From contig CALBSC010000072.1 of assembly GCA_937927685.1 (NCBI GenBank), positions 1-64,000 of the forward strand: a DNA stretch of 64,000 bases, written 5' to 3'. Positions within the stretch are counted from its first letter, which is position 1; each line of letters opens with the position of its first letter. Position numbers and translations under genes: made by a program. Below the pieces are notes generated by a model, which was given only the letters and a program-made list of their open reading frames with translations, did not search any database and had not been told where the DNA came from. The DNA comes from an uncultured Burkholderiales bacterium. GTDB taxonomy: Bacteria; Pseudomonadota; Gammaproteobacteria; Burkholderiales; Burkholderiaceae_C. Positions 16,715 to 25,911 of this stretch are shown here, in pieces.

Positions 16715-19044
16715 TCCGCCCTCGCGGGCACCAGAATTTCGCGCTGACCGCTGCCACTCATGGCGCTGACCAAACCGGCTTTTTCCATGTCCTCGACCAA
16801 CCGTGCCGCACGGTTGTAGCCAATCTTGAGGTGACGTTGCACGAGCGATATGCTGGCCTTGCGGTTCTTGAGCACCACTTCCACCGCCTGGTCGTACATC
16901 GGGTCCTTCTCGCCCCCGCCGTCACCAAACAGGTCGCCGACCTCGCCGCCTTCGCCATCGACCGTCCCGCCTTCGAGCACGCCCTCGATGTAGTTGGCCT
17001 CGCCCTGTGTCTTGAGGTAGCTCACCACGCGGTGGACTTCCTCATCGCTCACGAAGGCCCCGTGCACGCGCACCGGCAAGCCGGTACCGCTGGGTTGATA
17101 CAGCATATCGCCCATGCCGAGCAAGGCCTCAGCACCCATCTGGTCCAGGATGGTGCGGCTGTCGATCTTGCTGCTCACCTGGAAAGCAATGCGGGTAGGA
17201 ATGTTGGCCTTGATGAGGCCGGTGATCACGTCCACGCTCGGGCGCTGCGTGGCCAGGATCAGGTGGATGCCCGCCGCCCGCGCCTTTTGGGCGAGTCGGG
17301 CAATCAGCTCTTCGATTTTCTTGCCCACCACCATCATCAAATCGGCCAGTTCATCGATCACCACCACGATGTGCGGCAGACGCTCCAGCGGCTCGGGCTG
17401 ATCGGGCGTGAGGCTGAACGGGTTGGGGATGGACGTCTCGGCTGCGGACGCTTCGTCGATCTTGGTGTTGTAACCCGCGAGGTTGCGCACGCCCAGCTTG
17501 CTCATGAGCTTGTAGCGGCGTTCCATTTCGGCAACACACCAGTTGAGGCCGTGCGCGGCCTGCCGCATGTCGGTCACCACCGGAGCCAACAGGTGCGGGA
17601 TACCCTCGTAGACCGACATCTCCAGCATCTTGGGGTCGATCATGAGCAGCCGCACATCGCGTGCCTCGGCCTTGTACAGCAACGAGAGGATCATGGCGTT
17701 GATCCCCACCGACTTGCCCGAGCCGGTGGTGCCGGCCACCAGCACGTGCGGCATCTTGGCCAGGTCGGCCACCACCGGGTTGCCCACGATGTCCTTGCCC
17801 AGACCCATGGTCAGCATCGACTTGGCTTCGTTGTACACCTGTGAGCCCAGAATTTCCGACAGGCGGATGGACTGCCGCTTGGCGTTGGGCAACTCCAGCG
17901 CCATGTAGTTCTTGCCGGGAATGGTCTCGACCACCCGGATCGACACCAGGCTGAGCGAGCGTGCCAGGTCCTTGGCCAGGTTGACGATCTGCGAGCCTTT
18001 CACGCCCGTGGCCGGTTCGATTTCGTAGCGCGTGATCACCGGACCGGGGGAGGCGGCCACCACGTGCACTTCGACGCCAAAGTCCTTGAGCTTTTTCTCG
18101 ATCAGGCGACTGGTCATCTCCAGCGTGTCGGCAGGCACCGTGTCCTGACGGCCGGTGTTGGCGTCGAGCAGGTCGACTTGCGGCAGGCGCGAGTCGGGCA
18201 TGTCGCTGAAGAGCGGCTTTTGACGCTCACGGGCCACGCGTGTGCTCTTGGGAATCTCGACCACTTCGGGCTCGACAATCAGCACGGGGGCGGGCTTGTG
18301 GATCTCGATCTCCTCGCGGACCTCATGCGCCACCTCTTCGCGCTCTTTGGCAGCGGCCTGGCCCATGGCCATGTCCTGGGCCATCTCGCGCTTTTCCTGC
18401 AAGCGCTCCCACAAGTCGTCGATGCGCTCGCCCAGCGACTCGGCCAGTCCCAGCCAGGTGAAGCGAAACACCCAGGACGCGCCCACCAGCAAAAACACGA
18501 TGAACACCATGGCCGAGCCATTGAAGCCCAGCCACTGCAGGCCGTGTGACCCCACCAAGTAGCCAACAGCACCGCCGGCGTGCAGGCCAGGCAGGTGGTC
18601 GTCAAACCGATACAGCCGGGTCCACTCCAGGCCGGTGCTGGAAATCATCAGCAACACCAGACCCGTCCAGAAGGCCCAGCGGGTGTGCATCCAGCCCGCG
18701 GGCTCGTCCAGAGCCTCGTCGTCACCACGCAGTCGCTGGGCCAACGCTGTCAGCCAGGTTGTCAGGGCCGCGAGATAGCACCACCACACCGAGTACCCCA
18801 CCAGCAAAAAACTGAGGTCGCCCAGCCAGGCCCCCAGCCGTCCGCCCCAGTTGCGCACCACGCCCTGTGTGCCGGAGGTGGTCCAGGCGGGGTCCGCGTT
18901 GGAATGCGTCACCAGCGCCAGGAACCAGAACGCCAGAAAAACGAACCCTGCTGTGAGGGCAATTTCCTGGGCAAATCGGCGAAATCCCGTGAGCGGGGTC
19001 TGGACAGGCGCGTCCTTCTGAAGGGTGTGCAACGAGTAAGTCAT
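16711..19044 (-). CDS. ftsK: DNA translocase FtsK
   Basis: Septal DNA pump of 777 residues that clears the chromosome terminus during division and activates XerCD. Four N-terminal hydrophobic segments (about 29-46, 76-104, 123-137, 172-193) anchor it; a shorter linker than in E. coli (residues 200-300, coiled-coil-prone EKREMAQDMAMG) follows. The motor has Walker A GTTGSGKS at 438-445 and Walker B VVVIDELADLMM. The gamma winged-helix domain that reads KOPS lies at about 715-777. Start ATG is at the edge of a 249-nt divergent gap shared with trxB. Confidence 0.97.
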   Translation of the reverse strand: MTYSLHTLQKDAPVQTPLTGFRRFAQEIALTAGFVFLAFWFLALVTHSNADPAWTTSGTQGVVRNWGGRLGAWLGDLSFLLVGYSVWWCYLAALTTWLTALAQRLRGDDEALDEPAGWMHTRWAFWTGLVLLMISSTGLEWTRLYRFDDHLPGLHAGGAVGYLVGSHGLQWLGFNGSAMVFIVFLLVGASWVFRFTWLGLAESLGERIDDLWERLQEKREMAQDMAMGQAAAKEREEVAHEVREEIEIHKPAPVLIVEPEVVEIPKSTRVARERQKPLFSDMPDSRLPQVDLLDANTGRQDTVPADTLEMTSRLIEKKLKDFGVEVHVVAASPGPVITRYEIEPATGVKGSQIVNLAKDLARSLSLVSIRVVETIPGKNYMALELPNAKRQSIRLSEILGSQVYNEAKSMLTMGLGKDIVGNPVVADLAKMPHVLVAGTTGSGKSVGINAMILSLLYKAEARDVRLLMIDPKMLEMSVYEGIPHLLAPVVTDMRQAAHGLNWCVAEMERRYKLMSKLGVRNLAGYNTKIDEASAAETSIPNPFSLTPDQPEPLERLPHIVVVIDELADLMMVVGKKIEELIARLAQKARAAGIHLILATQRPSVDVITGLIKANIPTRIAFQVSSKIDSRTILDQMGAEALLGMGDMLYQPSGTGLPVRVHGAFVSDEEVHRVVSYLKTQGEANYIEGVLEGGTVDGEGGEVGDLFGDGGGEKDPMYDQAVEVVLKNRKASISLVQRHLKIGYNRAARLVEDMEKAGLVSAMSGSGQREILVPARAE

Positions 19045-19139
19045 GTCAGGGTGTGAAGCTTAACCGATCGCCTCCCCTGCAAAAGGCCTCCTGTCGGGGT
19101 CTGGCTGTGTGCCACCCCACCGGGTCAGCCACCCTGCTT

Positions 19140-19169
19140 TTGCCGGGGCGATGAGGCATTCTCTACAAT
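19140..19169 (+). promoter_or_regulatory. Candidate sigma-70 promoter of trxB
   Basis: TTGCCG (19140-19145) and TACAAT (19164-19169) are separated by 18 bases, in the 249-nt region between divergent ftsK and trxB. This would leave a leader of about 115 nt before trxB. Otherwise I see nothing specific in this gap. Confidence 0.45.
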
Positions 19170-19293
19170 GCAAACCTGACGCGCCAACGGATGGCTGTCG
19201 TGGTGTCCTTGGCGACGCCTGACACTGACGGCCAAGCCCCACATCGCGCACACCCACCCCGTTCTTCGACCTCCCCTGCTTGCTCCGCTGATC

Positions 19294-20247
19294 ATGTCCA
19301 CGACCCAACACGCCCAGGTACTCATTCTTGGCTCCGGCCCGGCCGGCTATACCGCCGCGGTTTATGCCGCCCGCGCCAACCTCAAACCGCTGCTGATCAC
19401 CGGCATGGCCCAGGGCGGCCAACTCATGACCACCACCGAGGTGGACAACTGGCCCGCCGACGTGCACGGCGTGCAAGGCCCGGACCTGATGCAGCGTTTT
19501 CAGGAACATGCCGAGCGCTTCAACACGCAGATCGTGTTCGACCACATCCACACGGTCGATGTCAGCCAACGCCCCTTCCGCTTGACGGGCGACAGCGGCA
19601 CCTACACCTGCGACGCGCTCATCATCGCCACCGGCGCCTCGGCCAAGTACCTGGGACTGCCCAGCGAAACCGCCTTCATGGGACGCGGCGTCTCTGGCTG
19701 CGCCACCTGTGACGGCTTTTTCTACCGCGACCAGGCGGTCTGCGTGGTGGGCGGTGGCAACACGGCGGTGGAAGAGGCCCTGTACCTCTCCAACATCGCC
19801 AGCCAGGTGCACCTGATCCACCGCCGGGACAAATTCCGCGCCGAGCCCATCATGATCGACAAGCTGATGGACAAGGTGGCGGCGGGCAAGATCGTGCTGC
19901 AAGTGCACGCCACCCTGGACGAAGTGCTGGGCGATGCTTCGGGCGTGACCGGCGTGCGCCTGCGCCGCACCACCGACCAGAGCACCTATGACCTGGCGCT
20001 GCAGGGCTGCTTCATCGCCATCGGCCACCAACCCAACACCGAGATCTTCCAGGGCCAGCTCGACATGAAGGACGGCTACATCGTCACCCGCAGTGGCCTG
20101 CAAGGCTTTGCCACCATGACCAGCGTGCCGGGCGTCTTTGCCGCCGGCGACGTGCAGGACCATATCTACCGCCAGGCCATCACCAGCGCTGGCACCGGGT
20201 GCATGGCAGCGCTGGACGCCCAGCGCTTCCTGGAACAGGGTGCCTGA
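19294..20247 (+). CDS. trxB: Thioredoxin-disulfide reductase
   Basis: FAD/NADPH enzyme (317 residues) keeping thioredoxin reduced in the cytoplasm. The FAD motif GSGPAGYTAA is at residues 13-22, the redox-active CATC at 136-139 in GCATCDGFFYRDQ, the NADPH motif GGGNTAVEEA in the middle, and the C-terminal FAD contact GVFAAGDVQDHIYRQA. Length and motif order match the low-molecular-weight bacterial class. Divergent from ftsK, an arrangement seen in many proteobacteria. Confidence 0.97.
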   Translation: MSTTQHAQVLILGSGPAGYTAAVYAARANLKPLLITGMAQGGQLMTTTEVDNWPADVHGVQGPDLMQRFQEHAERFNTQIVFDHIHTVDVSQRPFRLTGDSGTYTCDALIIATGASAKYLGLPSETAFMGRGVSGCATCDGFFYRDQAVCVVGGGNTAVEEALYLSNIASQVHLIHRRDKFRAEPIMIDKLMDKVAAGKIVLQVHATLDEVLGDASGVTGVRLRRTTDQSTYDLALQGCFIAIGHQPNTEIFQGQLDMKDGYIVTRSGLQGFATMTSVPGVFAAGDVQDHIYRQAITSAGTGCMAALDAQRFLEQGA

Positions 20248-20277
20248 GGGGCTGGCGGGCCCGGTCCGCCAACACGC

Positions 20278-20283
20278 TATAAT
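20278..20283 (+). promoter_or_regulatory. Candidate -10 of the rpmB-rpmG operon
   Basis: A perfect TATAAT about 110 nt before the rpmB start codon. The -35 is not obvious. The resulting leader of about 100 nt is GC-rich with several short inverted segments (for example CCCCGTGAGGG and CAGCCGTCGGC), so it could fold and carry translational autoregulation as ribosomal protein leaders often do; no known motif was recognised. Confidence 0.6.
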
Positions 20284-20390
20284 CTTGGGTTTCGTGTCGC
20301 CCCCGTGAGGGATCGACCGGGGATACCGCCCCCCTATCAGGCGAGGTCAGGCCCAGGCGTCAGCCGTCGGCCGTTTTATGGAGTGTCCTC

Positions 20391-20624
20391 ATGGCACGCG
20401 TATGTGAAGTAACGGGCAAAGGCCCGATGGTGGGTAACAACGTTTCCCACGCCAACAACAAGACCAAGCGTCGTTTCATGCCCAACCTGCAGTACCGCCG
20501 TTTCTGGGTCGAGAGCGAGAACCGCTGGGTGCGACTGCGCGTTTCCAGCGCCGCCCTGCGTCTGATCGACAAAAATGGCATCGATGCCGTGCTCGCCGAC
20601 TTGCGCGCACGTGGTCAGGCCTGA
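20391..20624 (+). CDS. rpmB: 50S ribosomal protein L28
   Basis: A 77-residue ribosomal protein. The opening MARVCEVTGKGPMVGNNVSH and the NNKTKRRFMPNLQ core are diagnostic for L28. The short C-terminus (LRLIDKNGIDAVLADLRARG) is typical of proteobacteria. SD GGAG precedes the ATG. Cotranscribed with rpmG, 26 nt downstream. Confidence 0.98.
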   Translation: MARVCEVTGKGPMVGNNVSHANNKTKRRFMPNLQYRRFWVESENRWVRLRVSSAALRLIDKNGIDAVLADLRARGQA

Positions 20625-20650
20625 ACCCCATTCACTGAAAGGACACGATC

Positions 20651-20821
20651 ATGGCATCCAAAGGCGGACGCGAAAAAATCAAGCTGGAATCCACGGCCGG
20701 CACCGGTCACTTCTACACGACCAGCAAGAACAAGAAGACCATGCCCGAGAAAATGACGATCATGAAATTTGATCCGAAGGCTCGCAAGCACGTCGAATAC
20801 AAGGAAACCAAGCTGAAGTGA
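20651..20821 (+). CDS. rpmG: 50S ribosomal protein L33
   Basis: A 56-residue ribosomal protein too short for routine ORF cut-offs. It opens MASKGGREKIKLESTAGTGH and ends KHVEYKETKLK, both diagnostic for L33. The paired zinc-ligand cysteines of the C+ paralogue are absent, so this is the zinc-independent (C-) form. SD AAAGGA precedes the ATG. A strong terminator follows about 50 nt downstream. Confidence 0.98.
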   Translation: MASKGGREKIKLESTAGTGHFYTTSKNKKTMPEKMTIMKFDPKARKHVEYKETKLK

Positions 20822-20872
20822 TTCAGCGGTTTCTGACCGGTGGTCTGATCGTCTGATCAGCCCCGGCGCAAC

Positions 20873-20899
20873 AAAAAACCCGCCTCGGCGGGTTTTTTT
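20873..20899 (+). terminator. Bidirectional intrinsic terminator after rpmG
   Basis: A-tract, then CCCGCC/GGCGGG stem with a minimal loop, then seven Ts. The A-tract on one side and T-tract on the other let it serve both rpmBG (rightward) and the desaturase gene (leftward), which converge here. Confidence 0.85.
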
Positions 20900-20944
20900 G
20901 TCTCCACGACGTCAGTCCGACGCCGGTTCAGCGGGACGAGCCCC

Positions 20945-22156
20945 TCAGGCGCGAGCAGCGCGCAGGCGAACCGAGAAATCCCGCAGCGCGGCAATGCCGC
21001 TGTCTTCCGCACGGCGGCACCAGGCCTGCAGGTCAACGGCCAGCTGGTCGCGTGAGCGGTTGGTCGAGAGCCAGAGCTGGCGCAGTTCCTCGCGCATGCG
21101 CACCATGGTGTCGACGGTGGGCAAGGCGGCACGCGCGGCATCGAGTTGGGCCCGCACGGCGGCCGGTACTTTTTCCAGGTCACGGTGCATCCAGCGACGG
21201 GCCGCCTGGCTGACCGCCTCGGCGGGACGCTGAGGCAGCCCCTGCAACTCCTGGCGGCAGGCTTCGCGCAGCTGGCGCGCATAGCCGGCCATGACTTCAT
21301 AGCGGTTGGCGATCAGGGCTTCCAGGGTGTTGATGTCTGCCTGCGGCTGCACGTCACCGTAAGCCAGCTTCGGGGGGGTCTTCTTGACCGTGGCCAGGCC
21401 CAGGGTTTCGAGGATACGGATGTAGAGCCAACCGATGTCGAACTCATACGGCTTGACCGACAACTTGGCCGAGGTCGGGTAGGTGTGGTGGTTGTTGTGC
21501 AACTCCTCCCCCCCGATGATGATGCCCCAGGGGGAGATATTGGTGCTGGCGTCCGCCGCTTCAAAGCTGCGGTAGCCCCAGTAGTGACCCACGCCGTTGA
21601 TGATGCCGGCAGCCGTGACCGGGATCCACAGCATCTGCACCGCCCACACCGTCAGGCCCAGGGCGCCAAACAGCGCCAGGTTGACCACCAGCATCAGGCC
21701 CACGCCCTGCCAGGGCAGGCGGGTGTAGATATTGCGCTCGATCCAGTCATTCGGGGTGCCATGACCATACTTGGCCAGGGTTTCAGCGTTGTTGGCTTCC
21801 ACACGGTACAACTCGGCGCCACGCCAGAACACCGTTTTCAGGCCACGCGTTTGCGGGCTGTGCGGGTCCTCTGCCGTTTCGCATTTGGCGTGGTGTTTGC
21901 GGTGGATGGCCGCCCAGGCCTTGGTTTGCATGCCAGTGCCCACCCACAACCAGAAACGGAAGAAATGTGAGGGCAGCCAGTGCAGGTCCAACGCGCGATG
22001 GGCCTGGTGGCGGTGCAGGAAGATGGTGACCGCCGCAATCGTGATGTGGGTGGTGACCAGGGTGTAGACAAGCACCTGCCAGCCACTGAAGTCCAGCAGA
22101 CCATGGCCCAGCCATTGCACCAACGCGTCGAGCCAAGGGGAATTGTGTACAAACAT
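20945..22156 (-). CDS. Membrane fatty acid desaturase (delta-9 acyl desaturase type)
   Basis: Di-iron integral membrane enzyme (403 residues) that introduces a double bond into acyl chains. The three histidine boxes are HRHQAH (48-53), HRKHH (85-89) and HNNHH (220-224), in the spacing typical of acyl-CoA/acyl-lipid delta-9 desaturases; hydrophobic segments surround them. A C-terminal extension of about 140 residues, Ala/Arg-rich and predicted helical, has no catalytic motif. ATG 22156 is preferred over a TTG upstream. It lies 41 nt after the RsmB gene; TAGAAT overlapping the rsmB stop may be its own -10. Confidence 0.93.
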   Translation of the reverse strand: MFVHNSPWLDALVQWLGHGLLDFSGWQVLVYTLVTTHITIAAVTIFLHRHQAHRALDLHWLPSHFFRFWLWVGTGMQTKAWAAIHRKHHAKCETAEDPHSPQTRGLKTVFWRGAELYRVEANNAETLAKYGHGTPNDWIERNIYTRLPWQGVGLMLVVNLALFGALGLTVWAVQMLWIPVTAAGIINGVGHYWGYRSFEAADASTNISPWGIIIGGEELHNNHHTYPTSAKLSVKPYEFDIGWLYIRILETLGLATVKKTPPKLAYGDVQPQADINTLEALIANRYEVMAGYARQLREACRQELQGLPQRPAEAVSQAARRWMHRDLEKVPAAVRAQLDAARAALPTVDTMVRMREELRQLWLSTNRSRDQLAVDLQAWCRRAEDSGIAALRDFSVRLRAARA

Positions 22157-22197
22157 GTAAAAGTAACCCAAAAGGGTGAATTAACAATGGTGCGATT

Positions 22198-23487
22198 CTA
22201 CGGCGCTTGCCAGACCGATGCAAAGAATCCATCGCTGCCGTGCCGATGCGGCCACAGTCGCAGGTAGAGGCCGTCGGCGGTGCACAACGACGCGGCAAGC
22301 GGGACTTTCAGGCTGTCGAGGAGCTCGGCCACCGGCACGGGTGTCCAGCCAGGGTGGCTGGCGGTGAAGGCCTGGGCAATCGCTTCGTTTTCCTCGGGCA
22401 GCACACTGCAGGTCGCATAGACCAGCCGGCCTCCTGATTTCAACAACCGGGCCGCACTCGCCAGAATGGCCGTCTGCTTGGCCGTGAGTTCGGCCACACT
22501 CTGGGGTGACTGGCGCCACTTCAGGTCCGGGTTGCGCCTGAGTGTGCCCAGGCCCGAGCAGGGCGCGTCCACCAGCACCCGGTCGATCTTGCCCACCAGT
22601 CGCTTGATACGGTCGTCCCGCTCGTGGGCAATGGCCGCGGGGTGCACGTTGGACAGGCCGCTGCGCGCCAGGCGGGGCTTGAAGGCGTCCAGCCGGTGGG
22701 CCGATGTGTCAAAGGCGTACAGGCGTCCGGTGCTGCGCATGGCGGCGCCCAGGGCCAGCGTCTTGCCGCCCGCGCCAGCGCAGAAATCGACCACCATCTC
22801 GCCGCGCTTGGGGTCCACCAGCAGAGACAAGAGTTGCGAGCCTTCATCCTGCACCTCGATGTCACCCCGCACAAAAGCATCCACGCTGGACAGCGAGGGC
22901 TTGCCCTGCACCCGCAAGCCCCAGGGCGAATACGGCGTGGGCGTGGCCTTGAGCCCCGCGGTCTTCAGCTCGGCCTGGATGGCCTCGCGCTTGGCCCGCA
23001 AGACGTTGACACGCAGGTCCAGTGGCGCGGTTCGCTCCAGACTGGCCACCAGCGGCCAGAACTCGTCGCCCAGCTGGGCCTTGAGCGGCGCCACCAGCCA
23101 TTCGGGCAGGTTGTGGCGATGACGCTCGAGCAAGTCCTCGGTCTTGATCTGCTGGCACGCGGCCAGCCAGGATTTTTCGGTTTCATTCAGCGCCGCCAGC
23201 AGCCAGTCGCCCTGGCCTTGCGGCTGCAGGTAATCGCTGAGCCCCAGAATGGCCCAGCGACGCTCGCGCGGGCCGGAGCCCGAGGGCACGAAGTGGTCAT
23301 AGCGCAGTTTGTTGCGCAGGACCAGATAGGTGGTTTCGGCCAGGGTGGCGCGCTCGCGCGGCCCCAGTTGCAAACGTTTACGCTGCTCGCGAAAGTAGCG
23401 TGACACCACCGCGTCAGCGGGGTGGTCGAGTTTGAGGGCCTGGCCGACCAGTTCGGCGCAGGCCTCGAGAAGGGCTTTGGGGTGCAT
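22198..23487 (-). CDS. RsmB/NOP2-family rRNA (cytosine-C5) methyltransferase
   Basis: SAM-dependent RNA m5C methyltransferase of 429 residues. An N-terminal NusB-like/RNA-binding region (1-150) precedes the catalytic domain: SAM motif I VVDFCAGAGGKTLALG (232-247), motif IV VDAPCSGLGTLRRNP with C310, and motif VI VYATCSVLPEE with the catalytic C360. Both cysteines typical of m5C enzymes are present. It is probably RsmB (16S C967) or a paralogue; the usual fmt-rsmB neighbours are absent, so the exact target is uncertain. Start ATG lies six bases after a GACAAT hexamer. Confidence 0.93.
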   Translation of the reverse strand: MHPKALLEACAELVGQALKLDHPADAVVSRYFREQRKRLQLGPRERATLAETTYLVLRNKLRYDHFVPSGSGPRERRWAILGLSDYLQPQGQGDWLLAALNETEKSWLAACQQIKTEDLLERHRHNLPEWLVAPLKAQLGDEFWPLVASLERTAPLDLRVNVLRAKREAIQAELKTAGLKATPTPYSPWGLRVQGKPSLSSVDAFVRGDIEVQDEGSQLLSLLVDPKRGEMVVDFCAGAGGKTLALGAAMRSTGRLYAFDTSAHRLDAFKPRLARSGLSNVHPAAIAHERDDRIKRLVGKIDRVLVDAPCSGLGTLRRNPDLKWRQSPQSVAELTAKQTAILASAARLLKSGGRLVYATCSVLPEENEAIAQAFTASHPGWTPVPVAELLDSLKVPLAASLCTADGLYLRLWPHRHGSDGFFASVWQAP

Positions 23488-23493
23488 GGGGGT

Positions 23494-23499
23494 ATTGTC
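23494..23499 (-). promoter_or_regulatory. -10-like hexamer six bases before the RsmB-family start
   Basis: GACAAT on the minus strand, then six bases, then ATG. If used, transcription would begin at or next to the start codon (leaderless mRNA). Part of a recurring pattern in this window. Confidence 0.35.
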
Positions 23500-23593
23500 C
23501 CATTGTGTTGACCTGCAGACCCCGCTCAACCCAACAGTTGTTCAAGCACCCGAATGGCTGGCGGACCCACCGGCGACAACCGGCCGGTCCGAT

Positions 23594-24709
23594 TCAGGCA
23601 AATACGCCGGCGGTGTCCTGCATCCGTGACGACACTTCGCCCAGGTGGTGCAGCGTGTCTCCAAAGGTCATCTCCATTTGCGTCAGACGCTTGAAGTAGT
23701 GGCTCACGATGTACTCGTCCGTCACGCCAATGCCGCCATGCAGCTGCACCGCTTGCTGGCCCACAAAACGCATGGAGTTGCCCAGCTGGAACTTGGCACG
23801 GCTGATCGCCGCACGCCGCTCGTCGGCGGGGAAGGACAGCTTGAGGCTGGCGTAGTAGCTCATGGAGCGCGCCAACTCCAGTTGCATCTTCATGTCGGCC
23901 ACGCGGTGACGCAGGGACTGGAAGCTGCCAATGGTCACCCCAAACTGCTTGCGGGTGTTGAGGTACTCCACGGTCACAGCCATGGTCTTATCCATCACGC
24001 CGATGGCCTCGGCGCACAGCGCGGCGATGCCCACATCCACCGCATGCTCCAGGGCCGGCAGGCCGTCCTCGGTGAGGCATTGCGCCGGGGCAGACTGGAA
24101 CGTCACCTCGCCGGCACGGCCACCGTCCTGCGTCAGGTAACCGCGTGTCGCAACCCCCGCGGCCGAGCGCGCCACCACAAAAAGACCGAGCTTGCCCTGC
24201 GCCATGGCAGGCACGATGAAGGCATCGGCCTGGTCGGCCACCGGCACCACGCTCTTGCTACCGGTGATCACCCAGCCGTCCCCCTGGCGGGTGGCCTGGG
24301 TTTCGCACTGGTTCAGGTGATAGCGGTTCTTGCGCTCCTGCGTGGCCAGCACCATCAGGGCTTCGCCGGTGGCGAGCGGCCCGCTCCAGGCCTGCTGCAC
24401 AGCCGGGGCCGCGTAGTGGGACAGCAGCACGCCCGCCATCAAGGTTTGCGCCAGGGGTTCGAGCACGATGCCGTGCCCCAGCGACTCCATCACCACCATG
24501 CTCTCGACCGGGCCCATGCCCAGGCCCCCGAGCGATTCGGAGAGGGTCAGGCCGGTGAGGCCGAGTTCGGCCAGTTCGTTGTAGGCGTCGCGTGAAAAAC
24601 CACCGGCCGCCGTGATGCTGCGACGGCGATCGAAGTCATAGCCGCGCTCGACCCATTTGCTGACGGCGTCGCGCAGCTGTTCTTGATCGTCGGAAAAATT
24701 GAAATCCAT
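23594..24709 (-). CDS. Acyl-CoA dehydrogenase, small/second subunit (PimD-like)
   Basis: A 371-residue acyl-CoA dehydrogenase-fold protein. N-terminal helical domain (MDFNFSDDQEQLRDAVSKWV), beta domain, and C-terminal domain with RKQFGVTIGSFQSLRH and QLHGGIGVTDEY, the FAD/tetramer motifs. The usual SExGxGSD flavin signature of the middle domain is degenerate here (ATQERKNRYHL region), as in the second subunits of heteromeric acyl-CoA dehydrogenases. With the gene immediately upstream it probably forms an alpha2-beta2 enzyme, by analogy with PimC/PimD; the substrate is unknown. MDFNFSDD start chosen 23 nt after the upstream stop. Confidence 0.92.
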   Translation of the reverse strand: MDFNFSDDQEQLRDAVSKWVERGYDFDRRRSITAAGGFSRDAYNELAELGLTGLTLSESLGGLGMGPVESMVVMESLGHGIVLEPLAQTLMAGVLLSHYAAPAVQQAWSGPLATGEALMVLATQERKNRYHLNQCETQATRQGDGWVITGSKSVVPVADQADAFIVPAMAQGKLGLFVVARSAAGVATRGYLTQDGGRAGEVTFQSAPAQCLTEDGLPALEHAVDVGIAALCAEAIGVMDKTMAVTVEYLNTRKQFGVTIGSFQSLRHRVADMKMQLELARSMSYYASLKLSFPADERRAAISRAKFQLGNSMRFVGQQAVQLHGGIGVTDEYIVSHYFKRLTQMEMTFGDTLHHLGEVSSRMQDTAGVFA

Positions 24710-24732
24710 GATGCGTCCTTGTTGCGTGCGGG

Positions 24733-25911
24733 TCAGCCGAGCACGGTTTGCGCCACGATGTTGCGCTGCACCTCGTTGGAGCCGCCGTAGATGGTGGTCT
24801 TGCGCATGTTGAAGTAGTTGGCTGCCAGCGGCGCGCAATGCAGCGCACCCACCTGGTCGCCCTGCCAGCCGGCGTCCATCGCTTCCTGGATGAAGGGCAG
24901 GCTGTAGGGGCCGGCGGCCAGCATCATGAGTTCGGCGTAGCGCTGCTGGATCTCGCTGCCGCGAATCTTCAGCAGACCGGCAATGTCCAGCGACTGCTTG
25001 CCCGACTTCTCGGCCGAGAGCACACGCAGCACCATCATCTCCAGCGCCACGACGTCCACCTCCAGGCGGGCGATCTCGTCGCGGAAGCGCATGTCGTCGT
25101 ACATGCCCTCGGCCTTGGCGATGCGCTTGACCCGCTCGAGTTCGCGCTTGGCACGGTTGACGTCAGCGATGTTGGTGCGCTCGTGCGCCAGCAAATGCTT
25201 GGCGTAGGTCCATCCCTTGTTTTCTTCGCCAATGAGGTTCTCGGCCGGCACCTTGACGTTGTCAAAGAACACCTCGTTGACCTCGCACTCTCCATCGAGC
25301 AGACGGATCGGGCGCACCTTCACGCCGGGCGACTTCATGTCAATGAGCAGGAAGGAGATGCCCAGCTGCGGCTTGCCCTCGGTGCTGGTGCGCACCAGGC
25401 AGAAGATCCACTCGCCGAACTGGCCCAGCGTTGTCCAGGTCTTCTGGCCATTGACGATGTAATGGTCGCCGACACGCTCGGCACGGGTCTTGAGCGAGGC
25501 CAGATCGGAGCCGGAACCCGGCTCGCTGTACCCCTGGCTCCACCACACCTCGCCACTGGCGATGCCGGGCAAAAAGCGCTGTTGCTGCTCGGCGTTGCCA
25601 AACGCCATGATGACGGGGGCCACCATCACCGGCCCGAAGGGCAGGATGCGTGGCGCACCAGCCAGGGCGCATTCTTCCTCGAACAAGTGCTTTTGCACCG
25701 CCGTCCAGCCCGGACCGCCGAACTGGGTGGGCCAGTTGTAGCCCAGCCAGCCCTTGTGGCCCAGAATCTTGGACCAGTTCTGCATGTCGTCTCGGGTCAG
25801 GCGCAGGGCGTTGTGCACCTTGTGCGAGGTGTCCGCGGGCAGGTTGGCACGCACCCAGGTGCGGACCTCCTGACGAAACGCCTCTTCTTCGGCGGTAAAG
25901 AGCAAATCCAT
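24733..25911 (-). CDS. Acyl-CoA dehydrogenase, large subunit (PimC-like)
   Basis: FAD enzyme of 392 residues oxidising acyl-CoA to enoyl-CoA and passing electrons to ETF. The intact signature SEPGSGSD is at residues 129-136, the C-terminal domain has GGSNEVQRNIVAQTVLG. N-terminus MDLLFTAEEEAFRQEVR is typical of this subfamily. Its ATG overlaps the purN stop (TGATG) with GGAG just ahead, so it can be translationally coupled, yet a palindromic candidate operator and a -10-like GATAAT lie within the end of purN, arguing for an extra internal promoter. Confidence 0.94.
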   Translation of the reverse strand: MDLLFTAEEEAFRQEVRTWVRANLPADTSHKVHNALRLTRDDMQNWSKILGHKGWLGYNWPTQFGGPGWTAVQKHLFEEECALAGAPRILPFGPVMVAPVIMAFGNAEQQQRFLPGIASGEVWWSQGYSEPGSGSDLASLKTRAERVGDHYIVNGQKTWTTLGQFGEWIFCLVRTSTEGKPQLGISFLLIDMKSPGVKVRPIRLLDGECEVNEVFFDNVKVPAENLIGEENKGWTYAKHLLAHERTNIADVNRAKRELERVKRIAKAEGMYDDMRFRDEIARLEVDVVALEMMVLRVLSAEKSGKQSLDIAGLLKIRGSEIQQRYAELMMLAAGPYSLPFIQEAMDAGWQGDQVGALHCAPLAANYFNMRKTTIYGGSNEVQRNIVAQTVLG

